Origin: Paragordius varius
Lineage: Eukaryota > Nematomorpha
Direction of reading: 5' to 3'
NCBI GenBank assembly: GCA_964247055.1
Contig: OZ176054.1
Coordinates: 10,912,001 to 10,976,000 of the forward strand
DNA: 64,000 nt
This document shows positions 1 through 13,402 of this stretch, piece by piece. Position numbers and translations under genes: made by a program. The notes beneath the pieces are model-generated. The model did no database searches. It was not told the origin of the DNA and saw only the letters and a program-made list of their open reading frames with translations. The first letter of the stretch is position 1, and each line of letters starts with the position of its first letter.

Positions 1-130
1 AAAAGGTTAAAAAGATTAACAATAAAAACAGGTGAGATTGGTTGTTTTAATATTTATTTTGAAAGATATAATGTATTACAATATTATTTAGTGAGTGCAT
101 CTCCAAGGACAAAATAGTGATTAGATTTTT

Positions 131-268
131 TATAACAAATACTTTGAAAAGTTGTGTAAATAAAGTAATTAATACCAATTAATGATGGATTTAATTTTCT
201 ATAAAAACCTTTGGCTTTTTTATATTATGCAGCTACATATTTTATCCCAATCCCAAAAGTATAAATAG
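131..268 (+). promoter_or_regulatory. Gene A promoter: conserved upstream block and TATA box
   Basis: A TATA box (TATAAATAG) lies at 260-268, 56 bases before the ATG at 324. Upstream, about 131-175, is a block containing AAGTTGTGTAAATAAAG that recurs almost unchanged before gene B (about 23850-23900), in the same order relative to that gene's TATA box. Shared spacing and sequence in otherwise drifting AT-rich DNA suggest that the promoter was duplicated with the gene and kept. The transcription start is not mapped. Confidence 0.6.
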
Positions 269-323
269 GTCCCAGGCTTTATAATTATTTCATATCTTAA
301 TTTTAAGTTTTAAAATAAATAAT

Positions 324-354
324 ATGCAATCCATCTTTTTAATCCTATTCTCTG
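324..354 (+). CDS. Gene A exon 1 (signal peptide start)
   Basis: ATG followed by ten codons (MQSIFLILFS) and a strong donor G|GTAAGA. The phase 1 end joins the exon at 486 to complete a hydrophobic signal peptide. The same 31-base exon opens gene B. Confidence 0.8.
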
Positions 355-3300
355 GTAAGATTTGTGATAAAACACACCGTAGTTATAACCAGGACACAAT
401 TTATTTATATTATTAACTTCCAGAATTTTTTAAATTTGTAAGTATTGTATACAGTATTTTATTTAAAACTTTTGTGTGATTTTAGTTTTGTATTTGGAAT
501 TCGTAAACGGTCAAACATGTTTGGGGCCCGATTTTACCGGCTACCGTAGAGTATCATGCCAAAGGTAAACTATTTCTACTTATATTTTGTAGGTTACATT
601 TTAAATACTCTTTTTTGATATATTTATTATCATAAATTTACAGAGGAACCCCAAGATGCCGAAATGGAGCACGATTTGAAACGTGTGGAGTGGTTTATAT
701 TTTAACCTTTTTTGTCCTTTTTTAACGTTTAATTTTGGCTATTTAGCAGTCTTGCAAATTAAACGAAAATATAGCATCAAAAATTGGTTTGGCTATGATT
801 TTTCTAAACACTATTATGAAATATTAAATTAGGTTAGTCCTATAGGAAGCGTGGCAGCTAACATTGAAAAGTGCCAAGAGTTGAACGATGATGTAGAATA
901 TCAAGTCGTTCTACCACAAGGTATGCATTTGCATATAATTTATAACTATCAAAAATGATTATAATGGTTGTACCTTGTTTTATAATTTTCGGCTTAGTAA
1001 GGAATAATTTGTTATGCATAAATTAGTATTACTTAACTTGATTACCAAATTATTCTTAAATTATTGTAAATCGAGCGAACGATACCCGGAAAAATACATT
1101 TCATTTCATGCTTCCTGGAAATAAGTCAAAACCTAATACTGCATGACAAGATGGGTTAAAAAATATATTCGTTTGAAATTTTTTTACCTTGCTCATAACG
1201 TTATGAAATCTACTGTTATTAGTATGCTATGAAACTAATTTGATTATAAGGTAAATTGTTTGAATTACTGCAATGAGCTGCCAAACAGGTAAAAAAATTG
1301 ATACTATTTTTAAATGATTGTAATGAATGACTATGTGCTTAGATCATACATTTTAAATGTTGTATTCCTACTTTATTAAACCGAACTCATTCTTAAAAAG
1401 TACCAGCACTTTAAATCAATAAATGTTTCCAATACCGAAATTAACTAATACCACATTTTAATATAACAGAATGAGCACCTTAAAATTTGCTGGATATCTA
1501 TGATAATATGGTTTATAATCTATTGTTTCCTTAATATATTCCGAAATATTTGTAAAGTCTTCAATGATAACACAAAAAATTATAATTACAAAAACACTGT
1601 TTGTTATCCTATTCACATTTAGGCTGAAAACGTCTGTTGTAAAATTTAGGGATTATATAAAATATTAAAATACAGTCATGTATCTTTTATCAAAAATTTT
1701 TTGTTAAATGGGTATAAATTTTGTTGAATGAAAAAAAACGAGCTCTATGGTATTTAATAATTCATATTCATCAAAAAAAGTAAAAAAGTTTGCGGGAAAG
1801 GCGTCGAAAATCTTATATTGTAAATTCCGTGCTCTTTTAACATAAAATTTAAGATGAAGGGTTAGTTGTTAGTATAAATTAGTATAACACATTTTTACCA
1901 TATAATTTTCGACGCCTTTCTTCCACACTTCTTTTACTTTTTGTGAATATAATATTGTTAAATGCTAATAAAGCTCTAATTTTTCCGATCTTTAGCAAAT
2001 ATTTATACTCATTTAGCAAAAAAAATAAATTTATAACAAATTACCATGAAATAATATTTACCTAATCTAAAATTTTTTAATTATCTTCTGAAAACAGTGT
2101 ACAAAGTACTTTGATTCTATGGTAAAAATTAAACAGTTAAGTAAGTTCTCTTAGGTATTGCAAAACATAAACTAACAGTTGGAAACGATAATTCTCTAAA
2201 TAGATGTTATTCCTCTCAAATAGCTTCAATCATGTTGATATAATTCGATAAATACACAATATTTTGGCTTTTAACGAAAATGCCTTGAAAACAGTGACTT
2301 TCGTTGTTGTCAAGTACTATATATAGGGTGAACAGACGTCCCGCTTTTTCACACTTTGTCCCGCGTCCCGCTACGTTTTTAAAATGTCCCGCTTTTTCAC
2401 GATCATATAAAAAAAATTTTTTTAATACATTAAATTTTATATATTAAATTTTTTATCCGTTTAAACTTTTTATCATTAGTTCTCTTTGAAATCTATATCA
2501 ATTTTAAATTAAAATTTTTTATTTTTAAAAAAAAATATTTATTTTTTTCGAATTTATATCATATGATTATACACTTTGCTTCCCATTCCTACTGCCAAGA
2601 TTATTAAAAAGACAAATTAATTCCACAAATCGGTAGTTTATACGTCTACTCCAGAAAATTAAGGTAATAAAATATTTTTATATGCTAATATTAGTTTAAA
2701 AATATGAGTACAAAAAGAGGTTGTAAATTCAACGATGAATTAATGAAATGTTTTCCGTTTATCAAAAAAACGAAGAATGAATTATTTATTAAATGTTCTT
2801 TATGCGAGAGGGAATTTATCCTAGCACATGGCGGCAATGATCAAGCATATGGAAACACTGAAACTTAAAAAATGTTTAGATATGGCCGCATCATCTGACA
2901 AAAGCGATTTTTATCGAACAACTGCTTTTGGAGAGGAAGGAAAGAATTTGGCACTACCCGAAGGCGTTTTATCTTTTCACGCCGTTAATGACAATAATTC
3001 CTTTAGATCTATGGATTGTACCTGACAGGTTATTCGTACCTTATTCAATAAAAAATTTACATGTACCCATACAAAGGCTGAAGCCATTGTATGCAATGTA
3101 CTTTCGCTACATGCATTTTCTGAAATATAAAAAGATTCATATCGCTATACTCTGATGCATAAAATCACAAGGAAACAAAATTATTTCCCACTTTAATAAG
3201 TTATTTTGATCCAGAAACCGGTTAAAATTTTAGAGGTGGAAATTCCGACATAATTTATACTTCAATGATGAATGTTCTAGAAAAAAATTATTTAAAAGAC

Positions 3301-6300
3301 AAAATCATCGCATATTGCACTGACAACACCAATACGAGCTTCGGTGGAAAAGCAAGGAGGGGAACAAAAATTTTCATTTAGCAGATAATCTTAATCAAAA
3401 TTTTATTGCTGTTGGGTGTGCTGATTTGTTACCCCTAGATGTGGAAAATGTAGTTGTTAAAATATATTCCCATTTGTATATATACACGGTACGCGTTGAA
3501 ACTCTTAAGGAATTCTGTGAAAATACAGAATTTCAATATCAAAAAATGCTTGGATATTGTAAAACTTGTTGGTTAGCTCTTCTGTCAGCTATCGAAAGAA
3601 TTTTACAAATGTATGATCCTTTAAATCCTATTTTTTATCACAGAACAAATGTCCTACAACTTTGAAAAAGTTTCTTAAATTCTTCAAAAATATGGTTAGA
3701 GTTCATACATAATCAAACTTCTATCTTTCAAAATGTTATTAAATTGATAGAAGGTGACAAAATTTCGGCAATCGAAGTAGCCAATGAAGTTAGTAACCAG
3801 AAATTCCAATGTTTAGAAAGGTTAGCAAATAATTTTATAGCATTAACCATCCACAATATTATAAACAATTTATAAAAACAAGGCTTAAATAAATCGCCAA
3901 GATATCCTGTAACATATAAAAATGTTTTCTTAAAACTGTAAAGATTATTTGGAAGACTGGACGGTGCAATTCAATGAAATTGATCATTTTCATTGGATTA
4001 AAACCAGAATTTAATTGGTGCGATGTTCAAATTTGATTACATCTGCATCTCCCGAAAATTCCCAATAAGTAACAGAAAATTATTTTTTCTGAAGTATCAT
4101 TAGTTAAAAAATATATTATAATGAAAAACTTGAATTATGAACAACAGAATACAGTAATTATGTTCCATACAATAATATTTTTTGTGGATTTTGCACTATC
4201 TTTACTTGGAACCAACGCTGCTACTGAGCGCGTTTTTTTCACAGTAAATTAGGGTGTAAACATCGGAAAATTCAAATTTAAATGTTGAAACTTTAGAGGC
4301 CATTTTATCTGTCAAATATAATTTGACAATTTCTTGTGAAGACTTCTAGAATATTTTAGAAAATGATGACAATCTGCTAAAACGCATTCTCAAATAAAAT
4401 TATACTAAAAAATAAAATATTTACTATATTTAAATTGTAATTGTGTTAAAAATAAACAAATACAATAAATATTTTGTATAAAAATTTTTGGTTGTACTCC
4501 CCCATGCTCCTCCCCCCTTTCTCAGATTTGTCCCGCTTTTTCCTTCAAAAAATCTGGTCACCCTAACTATATATTTAATTTAAGTTCTTTTACGGATTTT
4601 TAGCATAACCCCTAATTTGCGCAACACATTTAAAATTTTTATTTTAAGTATGTTTTTATCATATTAGTGCGCAAATAGGCATTCCTAAAAAATATCTATC
4701 GTACTAAAAAATTTAGACAACTGTCGACTGACATGTACCTCGGATGATGGCGATGAACAAAACGGTGATGTGGTGGACGGAACGCTTGTGGGGGCAAATT
4801 TGTGCATAGGCGGACGGCTTTTTGCTATTCAGTATAATAATGATTATTTTTGTGTTTATGGTGGAAATTTTGTCTAACAAATAGTTTATTCGTTAACTAT
4901 GCTGCTCTAATCTATTTTTTATATGTAACTTATAAAATATCCGTTAAAAACAGGGGGGTCCAACACACATGGCTTCTTAGTGGGCATTTTAAATATATAT
5001 GCGGGTATTCATAATTATTTTATTTGTCAAACATAAGACTGTAAACAAACAGAAAACAATGTTTCTCGTTCGTTGTCATTTGCACACAAATCTATTTACG
5101 AAAAATCAATTTTATTAAGATATGTCAAGCAAATTTTGCATATTCATGTTTTGCGCGCCGCACATAATGTTTTGGAAGCCGCATGTTGGACACCCCTGGT
5201 TTAAAACATCGGCATGATATTTCACTGCTCATGGGCGTAAAATCGAATTCGATTGAAATTTACTAATTATGAATCTTTTATACTCATTGTTTTCGTGGAA
5301 TTGTTTTTAAATAATACTTATATATATTTTTTATTTTAGATATGGTGCACTTGTTCCACGTAAATATTTTCATTATTATATTTTTACAAATTTTGATGTT
5401 TTTTTAGAAAATTTTTAATTCTTAAATACTAAAATGTATAGCCGAGAATAAGATATCAATAAAAGCGCAAAAATTGTTAATCTACGAAATTAAAAATAAG
5501 ACACTGTATTTATATTGCATTATATATACACAGTACAAATATCCTGATAAAATTATACATTCTGATAAAAAATGTATGAGGTTATCATGGTGCTTTTTGC
5601 TTTTGGCCTTATGATTGATATTACCAGTTTTGTGATAACTGCTTCATATAAGAAAATGGAGAAATTTGCACGTATGTGCCATATTTTTTTTCGTGAAAGC
5701 TAAATGTTTCATTCCAAAAAATAGATGATATATCATAAGATATATAAATATAAAGCAAAACAAAACAGCTCCAATAATCTCAAATTTTTGCCTCCTTCTC
5801 TCCAATGGGGTTTTCTTTAAGGAAAGGCAAAAATATAGGGAATGCGTAATAAGAATTTTAAATATATGTGGATTATGACATCACAAAAAGTTTTTCCGCA
5901 AAAATGGATATTCACAGTAATTTATACCAAAATTTGTTTAGCGAGTTTTATTGTATTTTTAAGCATGGTGGAGACCGTAAAAAGCACCTGAACATATTAT
6001 AATAACACTTTTACTACATAATGCGATTGTGCTGAACTTATCTTTTTTATTTATACATGCAATGTTTTTTTTGTCAAAACACAGCTTATAAATAAAACAA
6101 AATGGGGTGATAGAATTGAGTATCATCAATTACACGAAAAAGTTATTTATAATATTTTGCTTGCCATTTAGATGCTCAAATATACCGTAAAATCGCTCTA
6201 ATTCGATTTTGTCAGAAAAAAATTTTTGTATGTCATAATTTATATATGAATTCTTGTCATGCATCTCGGTATTTTTATTTTTAAAGAAAAGCCCATTTGT

Positions 6301-6919
6301 AAGAGGAGCAAAAATTTTTGACTTTCGGAGCCCAAATCTAAATTAAATTTTCCAAAAAATATTGCTTTGCTTTTTATATGACTAGATGATATATTTTAGT
6401 AATATTTTTTGGAATGAAGCATTTAGCTCTCTCTCTCACACATACAAAATAATTATTAGCAAAATATATAAAATTTTGCCATTATCTGATATGGAGCAGT
6501 TATCATGCGGTAATATCTTTCTTATATCATTTGTAAAGCCGCGAACTAAATGCACCATGAGAATCATTATAAATTTATCTACCAGATTATATATTTAACT
6601 AAGATATTTTTTGTGTGTATTTTATAATTGCATTTAAATTTTCGAAGATGACTGAATAATTTTTTATTATTAAATTGTGGATTGATCACTTTGTAGAATT
6701 TGAAAATTGCCGTCCAGGATAATTTACCTAATTTAAATATCATAACAAATATTAAAACTCTATTTTTTACTTAAAGCGGTAATATGGTTTATTTATCTTT
6801 CAAATATATTTCTAGATGAAAATATTTTAGCGCAATTATTTCTGTACATTTTATTGATTGCTTTTAGCCATGTTTTTATCTCGTTATTTAGCGGCACCTG
6901 TTAGAACTCCCAGACCTGG

Positions 6920-6951
<32 letters not shown>

Positions 6952-9900
6952 TTAATAGGAAATCACGCATTTCCAATTTAAAATATGCATTAGGTTGTTC
7001 GAAATCATTATTAAAAATATGGAATATATTGAGGGATAAAAAATACTCTTAATTTAGTAAAACCATTAAAATCTAAAAATTGTTTTTCACTTATATTTTA
7101 AAGCATATATAAAAAAAGATTGACAAATTCGGCCCTAAATATTCTTAATATAAACAATTTTTCAGTCAAATGCAACATTTTTTCAAGCAAACGCAACATT
7201 TCTCAAGCAAAGAAAAAGCCTTGCATTAAAATGTTGGGTTTCGAAAATATATTGCGTTTGGTTGAAAAAATGCTTTTGTCTGAAAATTAGTGAAACTAAA
7301 TAATATATTATTTATAAGAATAATATTATCATAGGGTAAGAAGCATATCTATATATAATGGTTTTTATAATATTTTAAGTAACTCTCCCAGTTAGTGTCA
7401 AAGTCTTATGAACGCTTTTATTTGTTAATATGTGTATCTAATAGTAATTATCAGCGCAAAATTTTGTTTTTTAGGGTCATATTTTTTCATAAGGTCCCTA
7501 AAAACTGACAATATTAAATAATTTGATTCTGTGGTAAATGATTTTAATATTATTATTTAAATTCTGAAATATTACATTAAGAAATTTTACTAAATAAATG
7601 ACATTTGGGAATTAAGAGTTATATAAAATCATACGAATTTGCATAGTGCCGGAATCATACTTTTTAATAAACGGTCGTTGGATTCAAGAAAATTTTATAC
7701 GCGAAAATTGCGATCAAATGCAAATTTATCGATAAATATTTTTAATAAAAAATGACCGCATTCATCCTATAGGTCAAAAGACGTTATCAGTCGATCCCGG
7801 TTAAAATTTACAGTAATAATTAATAAATACTTCCCTAAATCGTGACAATAATAAAAATAAAAAGGTGTGTTTTTTTTCCCACGAGTTAAAAAAATGTTAT
7901 TTGCTTAGTGTTAATTGCTTGATAAAAAATCGCGAAATCATCTATCATATAATAAAAAAAATTTGGTAAAAGAAGGCTTTATTCCATACATTAAAATATA
8001 TGATATACTATTTCTAAAAATCAAAATATATTCTTATAAAATTAGATGTGAGTTTCGCAATTTTTTAATTTATTATTGCCCCCTCTAAAATGGGTTAGTT
8101 TCTATAAAATTAACCGAAAATGCCGAGATTTCGCGATATTAATATATGCTAAATTATGGCAATATGTTTTTTAAAAAATGTATACTTTGTTCAAAAATTT
8201 ATGAAACTACCGTAATATTATTTTAAGGATGGTGGAAATTTAAGATTTAAGATAATTTAAAAACACTTTAAAATTCTATATAGTTCTGCGATGAAGAAAA
8301 TTTCTATCTCAGAATTTGGAGTTTGTTTGACTTAATTGTTATATATAGTTATTTTGCCAAAATTTGAAAGCTGACGGTCCTTTAAATTAAAATTTCGAGG
8401 TGATAGAAAACAGCATCATTAAATTATATAGAAAAACTATCTTAAAGTGATTTTATTTTGTTTCCACTATGCTTAAAATACCATATTGTTAACCAAAATT
8501 TTGCTATAAATGAAAAATATGCATTTTTAAAAATTTTTTGCTGAAAAGTTTGATCGCACGATCTCGGTATTTCTACCTTAAATTTACAAAGCTTGGCCTT
8601 TTTGACCGATCTAAAAATTTGAGGAAGCCCACATCTAAAATTTAAAATTGTATAAAATTATTGTTTTGCTTTTTATATGTAGTTTATAATTAGTGATATT
8701 TTTTGAAATGAAGAAGTTAGATGTTAAAAAAAATTATTTAACATAATATGCGCAAATCGTCATTTTCTTATATGGAATTGTTACCACAAAAGTGGTAACA
8801 ACTTTTATATATCACTAGTAAGGCTTAAAGCCAAAAATGAAAATCCTGATGCATTTATCTATCAAAATACATATATATTTTTATCAGTTTGTGGAGACAC
8901 CCTGTAGATAAATAAAAATTTGTATAGAATATTATAAACTACAAAAAAATTTATTAAATTTTTTTTTCAAGTTGAATGAAAATTTCTAACCCACTTTAGT
9001 TAAGACCAAACGAAACCGGTTATAATTAATGTAATTTTGGCTTTAGGCCCTGTCTATCCTTTGGCTGATATAAACCATGTATTTTTATGCATATAAGAAT
9101 AAATATTGATATTCAAATTTTTTAATATATTATATTAGGCCGAGTCCGAGGCCCAGCCGGAGGACCAGGTAACTTTAATAACTTTTGCATAAAATATGTT
9201 AAAAAATTGAATTTTTTAGAGTATAACTACTAATGACTCAAAAAATAAGTTTTGTAATGCTGTATCAATAGCTTAAAGAAGCCTTTTTTGGGTTTCGTGT
9301 TTTCTCAATCAAATAATGATTTAAAAACATAGGTTTCAGATCTGATCCTATAATTGGGGTAATTATGTGCATAAAAATTCGTCTGCAAACAATAAATATA
9401 CGGATATGCATAAGTTAAATCTAATTTAATGGTTATAATTGTACGATTCCTTAGCTTATAATAATTCTAAACTTTTTTTTGCTGTTTTAAATAAAAGTCT
9501 TAAAAAAATTTCTTATTTATAAACGTGTCATGTTTCTTTATACTTGGCAAGGGAGGGGTCAAACGAAACCAAAACTGAAAGTGAGATCGGGTTAATTCTC
9601 AAAATAAATTTAAAGCGATTGATTAATTAGATAAACAAATAGCTTTGATTGAGGTTCTGGAAAATAAGAATATTTTATGCATATATTTAAATTTAAACAA
9701 ATTTATTAGGCAGAAGAAGAACAGCAACAGCAGGAGGTAACTAATAATTTTAATATTCCGCTCAATTATGTAATTTTCGACCACCTAAAAGTTTTAACTT
9801 TAATATATTAGGAAAAGAAATCATAAGATATTGGACTTCGAAATCTAATAGCTACTGTCAAAACAATTTTAAATAAATCATTATCAAATTACACTCTATG

Positions 9901-12900
9901 TTATTTAAATAAGATTAGTCGTGATTCATAGGCAGTCTCTTTAATTAATTAATTTATTTGTAAAAAGTTCAATTTTCTTTATGATATACAGTAGTATGTA
10001 TTTAGGATTATTTAAAAATATCTTTTAGATATAATATATTCTGATAGAAATTTATAATGATTACTAATTGAATGGAGACACGAATTATTTACAGTCATGT
10101 ATCCTTTATTTTATCAAAAATTTATTTTTTTTGTTAATTGGGTATAAATATTTGGTAAAGAATGGAAAAAACAAGAGCTCTATGGTATTATATATCATAT
10201 TCATCAAAAAAGTATAATAATTACCATAGAGCTCTTTTTTTCCATTCTTTAATTTATCATTTAATAAAGAAAGATAAATTTTTGATAAAATAAAGGATCC
10301 ATGACTGTAATTAAATTCGACTTTTGTGGTAATTGGTAGCTAAAACTCAGAAAATAATACACATTATATTAAAAAATTTTGGTAAAATCATTACCAAAAT
10401 ATTTTTTTTTATGAATTATATAATTTTAATTTGGGAGATGGAGGTGGGTTGCAAAAACCTTTTTAATATTTTAAATAATTTTTAAAAAAGAACAAACTTT
10501 GATATTTAATATAAAAATTTTGAAAAGCCTATTTATAATACTTTGAGGCATAAAATCGGTATTAATATATTATGTTATATCCATTTTTTCTATAATTTTA
10601 TGCTCAATTCCGAAATTTAATTAAAGGATACATCCGCCTTCGCATTTAAGCTAAACATAAAATGTGTTTTGACCACCAATTATTCAAATTTAAAATCGAA
10701 TGAATTTAAAAATATTGAGCTGATATTTCAGGAATTTTTATAATCTAGTTGTAACCTTCACAGTTTTGTTGTCTCATATCCTAAACTCTTAAACTCGCTA
10801 TCTATATAATTTTCAAAAAGGCGCTGAAAAGATTTGAATAGGCGCCAATATAGACTGTAGTAAAGCGTTGAGAATGTGTCATATTTCAGATTGTATGGAA
10901 TTTAAGCGGTGATTAATGCCAAAATCCATAGTTATAACTTAGGACCGGTAAGGTTAGTTCTTTTATCAAAATCTCCAAAATTGTTTTTCAAAATTTGCAA
11001 CATGTTTTATAGTTATCACCATCTGGAACCAATTATATGTTTGTGGTTTTGGTTTTCAGCCCTTCTATATACCCATTGGCAAATACAATCATGTGTTACA
11101 TCGATTTTTACTTTATAAATTTTTAGGCGGAGAGACACCAATACCAAGGGAAACATTTATAAAATTTACTAAACTTTTTTTTATTTTACAGCATTCATTA
11201 TATTTAAAAATGAGACTAAGAAGATTATATTTAGCAAAATAACATTCATATCGAATTAAATTCCAATTTATAAATAAACTCAAGACCGGACACCTGGTAA
11301 GAAAGATTAATTTTTGGTTTTAGTTGTTCACAAATATTTTAGGATAACCCAACAAACATAATTAAAAAATGGGAATATTCTCATTTAAATCGCTATAATT
11401 TATTGAATTAATAATATTGATGTCGTAATTTATAATAGTATATGAACAACGTCAAAATGTTTGATAAAGATCTGATATTAACATATGTAGGATTAAAAGG
11501 ATTTATTCTTATTATTGTGCGAAAATATTTTGAATAAATACACTAAACTAAGGTAACCTTATTTTTCAATGATTTCTTTAAATGTAATTTAAAAAGAAAA
11601 ATAACATTAAGATGTAAAGGCTAATAATAAAAACACTTATTTATTATCGGGGCAGTTTTTAAAAGTTTGCGAATACACACAATGTCCGTAATATTTGGTA
11701 ACTAAAATAAAAAAGCCTTTAAGTGCTTTTATCAAAAAATATTTTCAAAAAATTAATTGGGGACAACGTTTCCTAAATCATACTTTTTGCCGTCCGATTC
11801 TGGTGATTTTTACATAAACACTAAAATGGCTTATTAAACATATTATTATAATCAAATAAAGTTTAAAATTTAACTACAAAATGATAATTATGTTTGGACA
11901 ACATATTTTCCATAATTAAATTTAAAAACACCTGTTGAAATCCAAATTTACTGTAAACAGTCATAACTGTCTAATATGTTCATAATATATTTGATTATTT
12001 TTATTTATAAAACTTCCAATTATACTTTTTTCAAATAAATTTACCTAAATCTTTTTTGTCAATTAATTTTTGACACATTGTGATGCCTAGAGTGATGTGG
12101 AAACTTTAAATAGGGAGATCATAACTTAAAAATTATCTGGCAATTCGACTTAAGAATCATTAAGATAATAGATTTTTAGTATTTAATATTTTTTGATACG
12201 ACGTTTTAAATTATTATTATTTTTTTTATATTTTTATATTGAAGTTGCTGGGCCCCAACCTCAAGGTTTTAATATTTACTATTATTTTTTAACCATATTT
12301 TTAATATAATTCTTTAACACTAATAGGCTATAAAATATTTTACGACTCTAGCTTAATAGATTTATGGATATATGTCAAATTATATACTACCTATTATATG
12401 TAACCTTAATACTTTTAACTTACCTATATTTTTATCTTCTAACGACTGATATTAAAATCTTTTTGTAAAAAAATTATTATATCAAACTTTTTCGCAGCCA
12501 TTTTTTCTTTAAGTTTTTATAAAATTGTAACTCAACACGTAAAAAACTGTATGTGATCAATTAACTTGGAAGGCTTTAGAAATACGATTTACCACGAAAT
12601 TATTCCTATTTATTGATTAAATATCAGCCATTTGTTTTAATCGTGTTATAAGGCTCCTGATTTTGGGGGGGACTCTAGAAAAACTATAAAAATCTGTTTT
12701 TTAATTTAATCAGGAGAGGATTAGATATTTAAAATTTAACCAAAACAACTTCCAAAACACTAGTTTGTTTTTACCTTTTTTTGTCTGGGGTCGAACCAAA
12801 ATCTCGTGTACAAAAAATGAAAACGTAACGGAGTTTTAAATATAAAATTAATAAATGTAATCGATTAAGTATCATTATATTAAACAAATTACCTAAAACT

Positions 12901-13371
12901 CCAAAAGGAAAATATTTTTTGATAATACATAAGTATGTTATAACTGAATTGATTACACAATTAACTTTTACTAAAAATAGTATATGATTTTGGTTTGAAT
13001 CTCATCTTCGTGACAAAAATTTTTTATAATAATGTTTATTGACGTTTTATCGGTGTTAGCAACATAATAAAATCTAATTAGGCCAATTAATATTTTAAGA
13101 GATTAAATTAGAATAAAAAATGAAATTATACAGACAAAACGTAAAAATATGAAGACAAATTTTCTAATAGGCCACCATACTTTTTGAATCTTAATTTTAT
13201 AATGATCTCGTTGTTTCAAATATAAAGTAGGAAATAAAATTTATGTATTATACGATTAAATGAATTATTTTAATAGGATAAATAAGGTTTGAAATATCAT
13301 TGTCTTTTAGAATTTGTCTTTTACGTTTTGTCCCTATAATTTCAATTTTTACTGTATGATTTAGTAATTAA

Positions 13372-13402
<31 letters not shown>

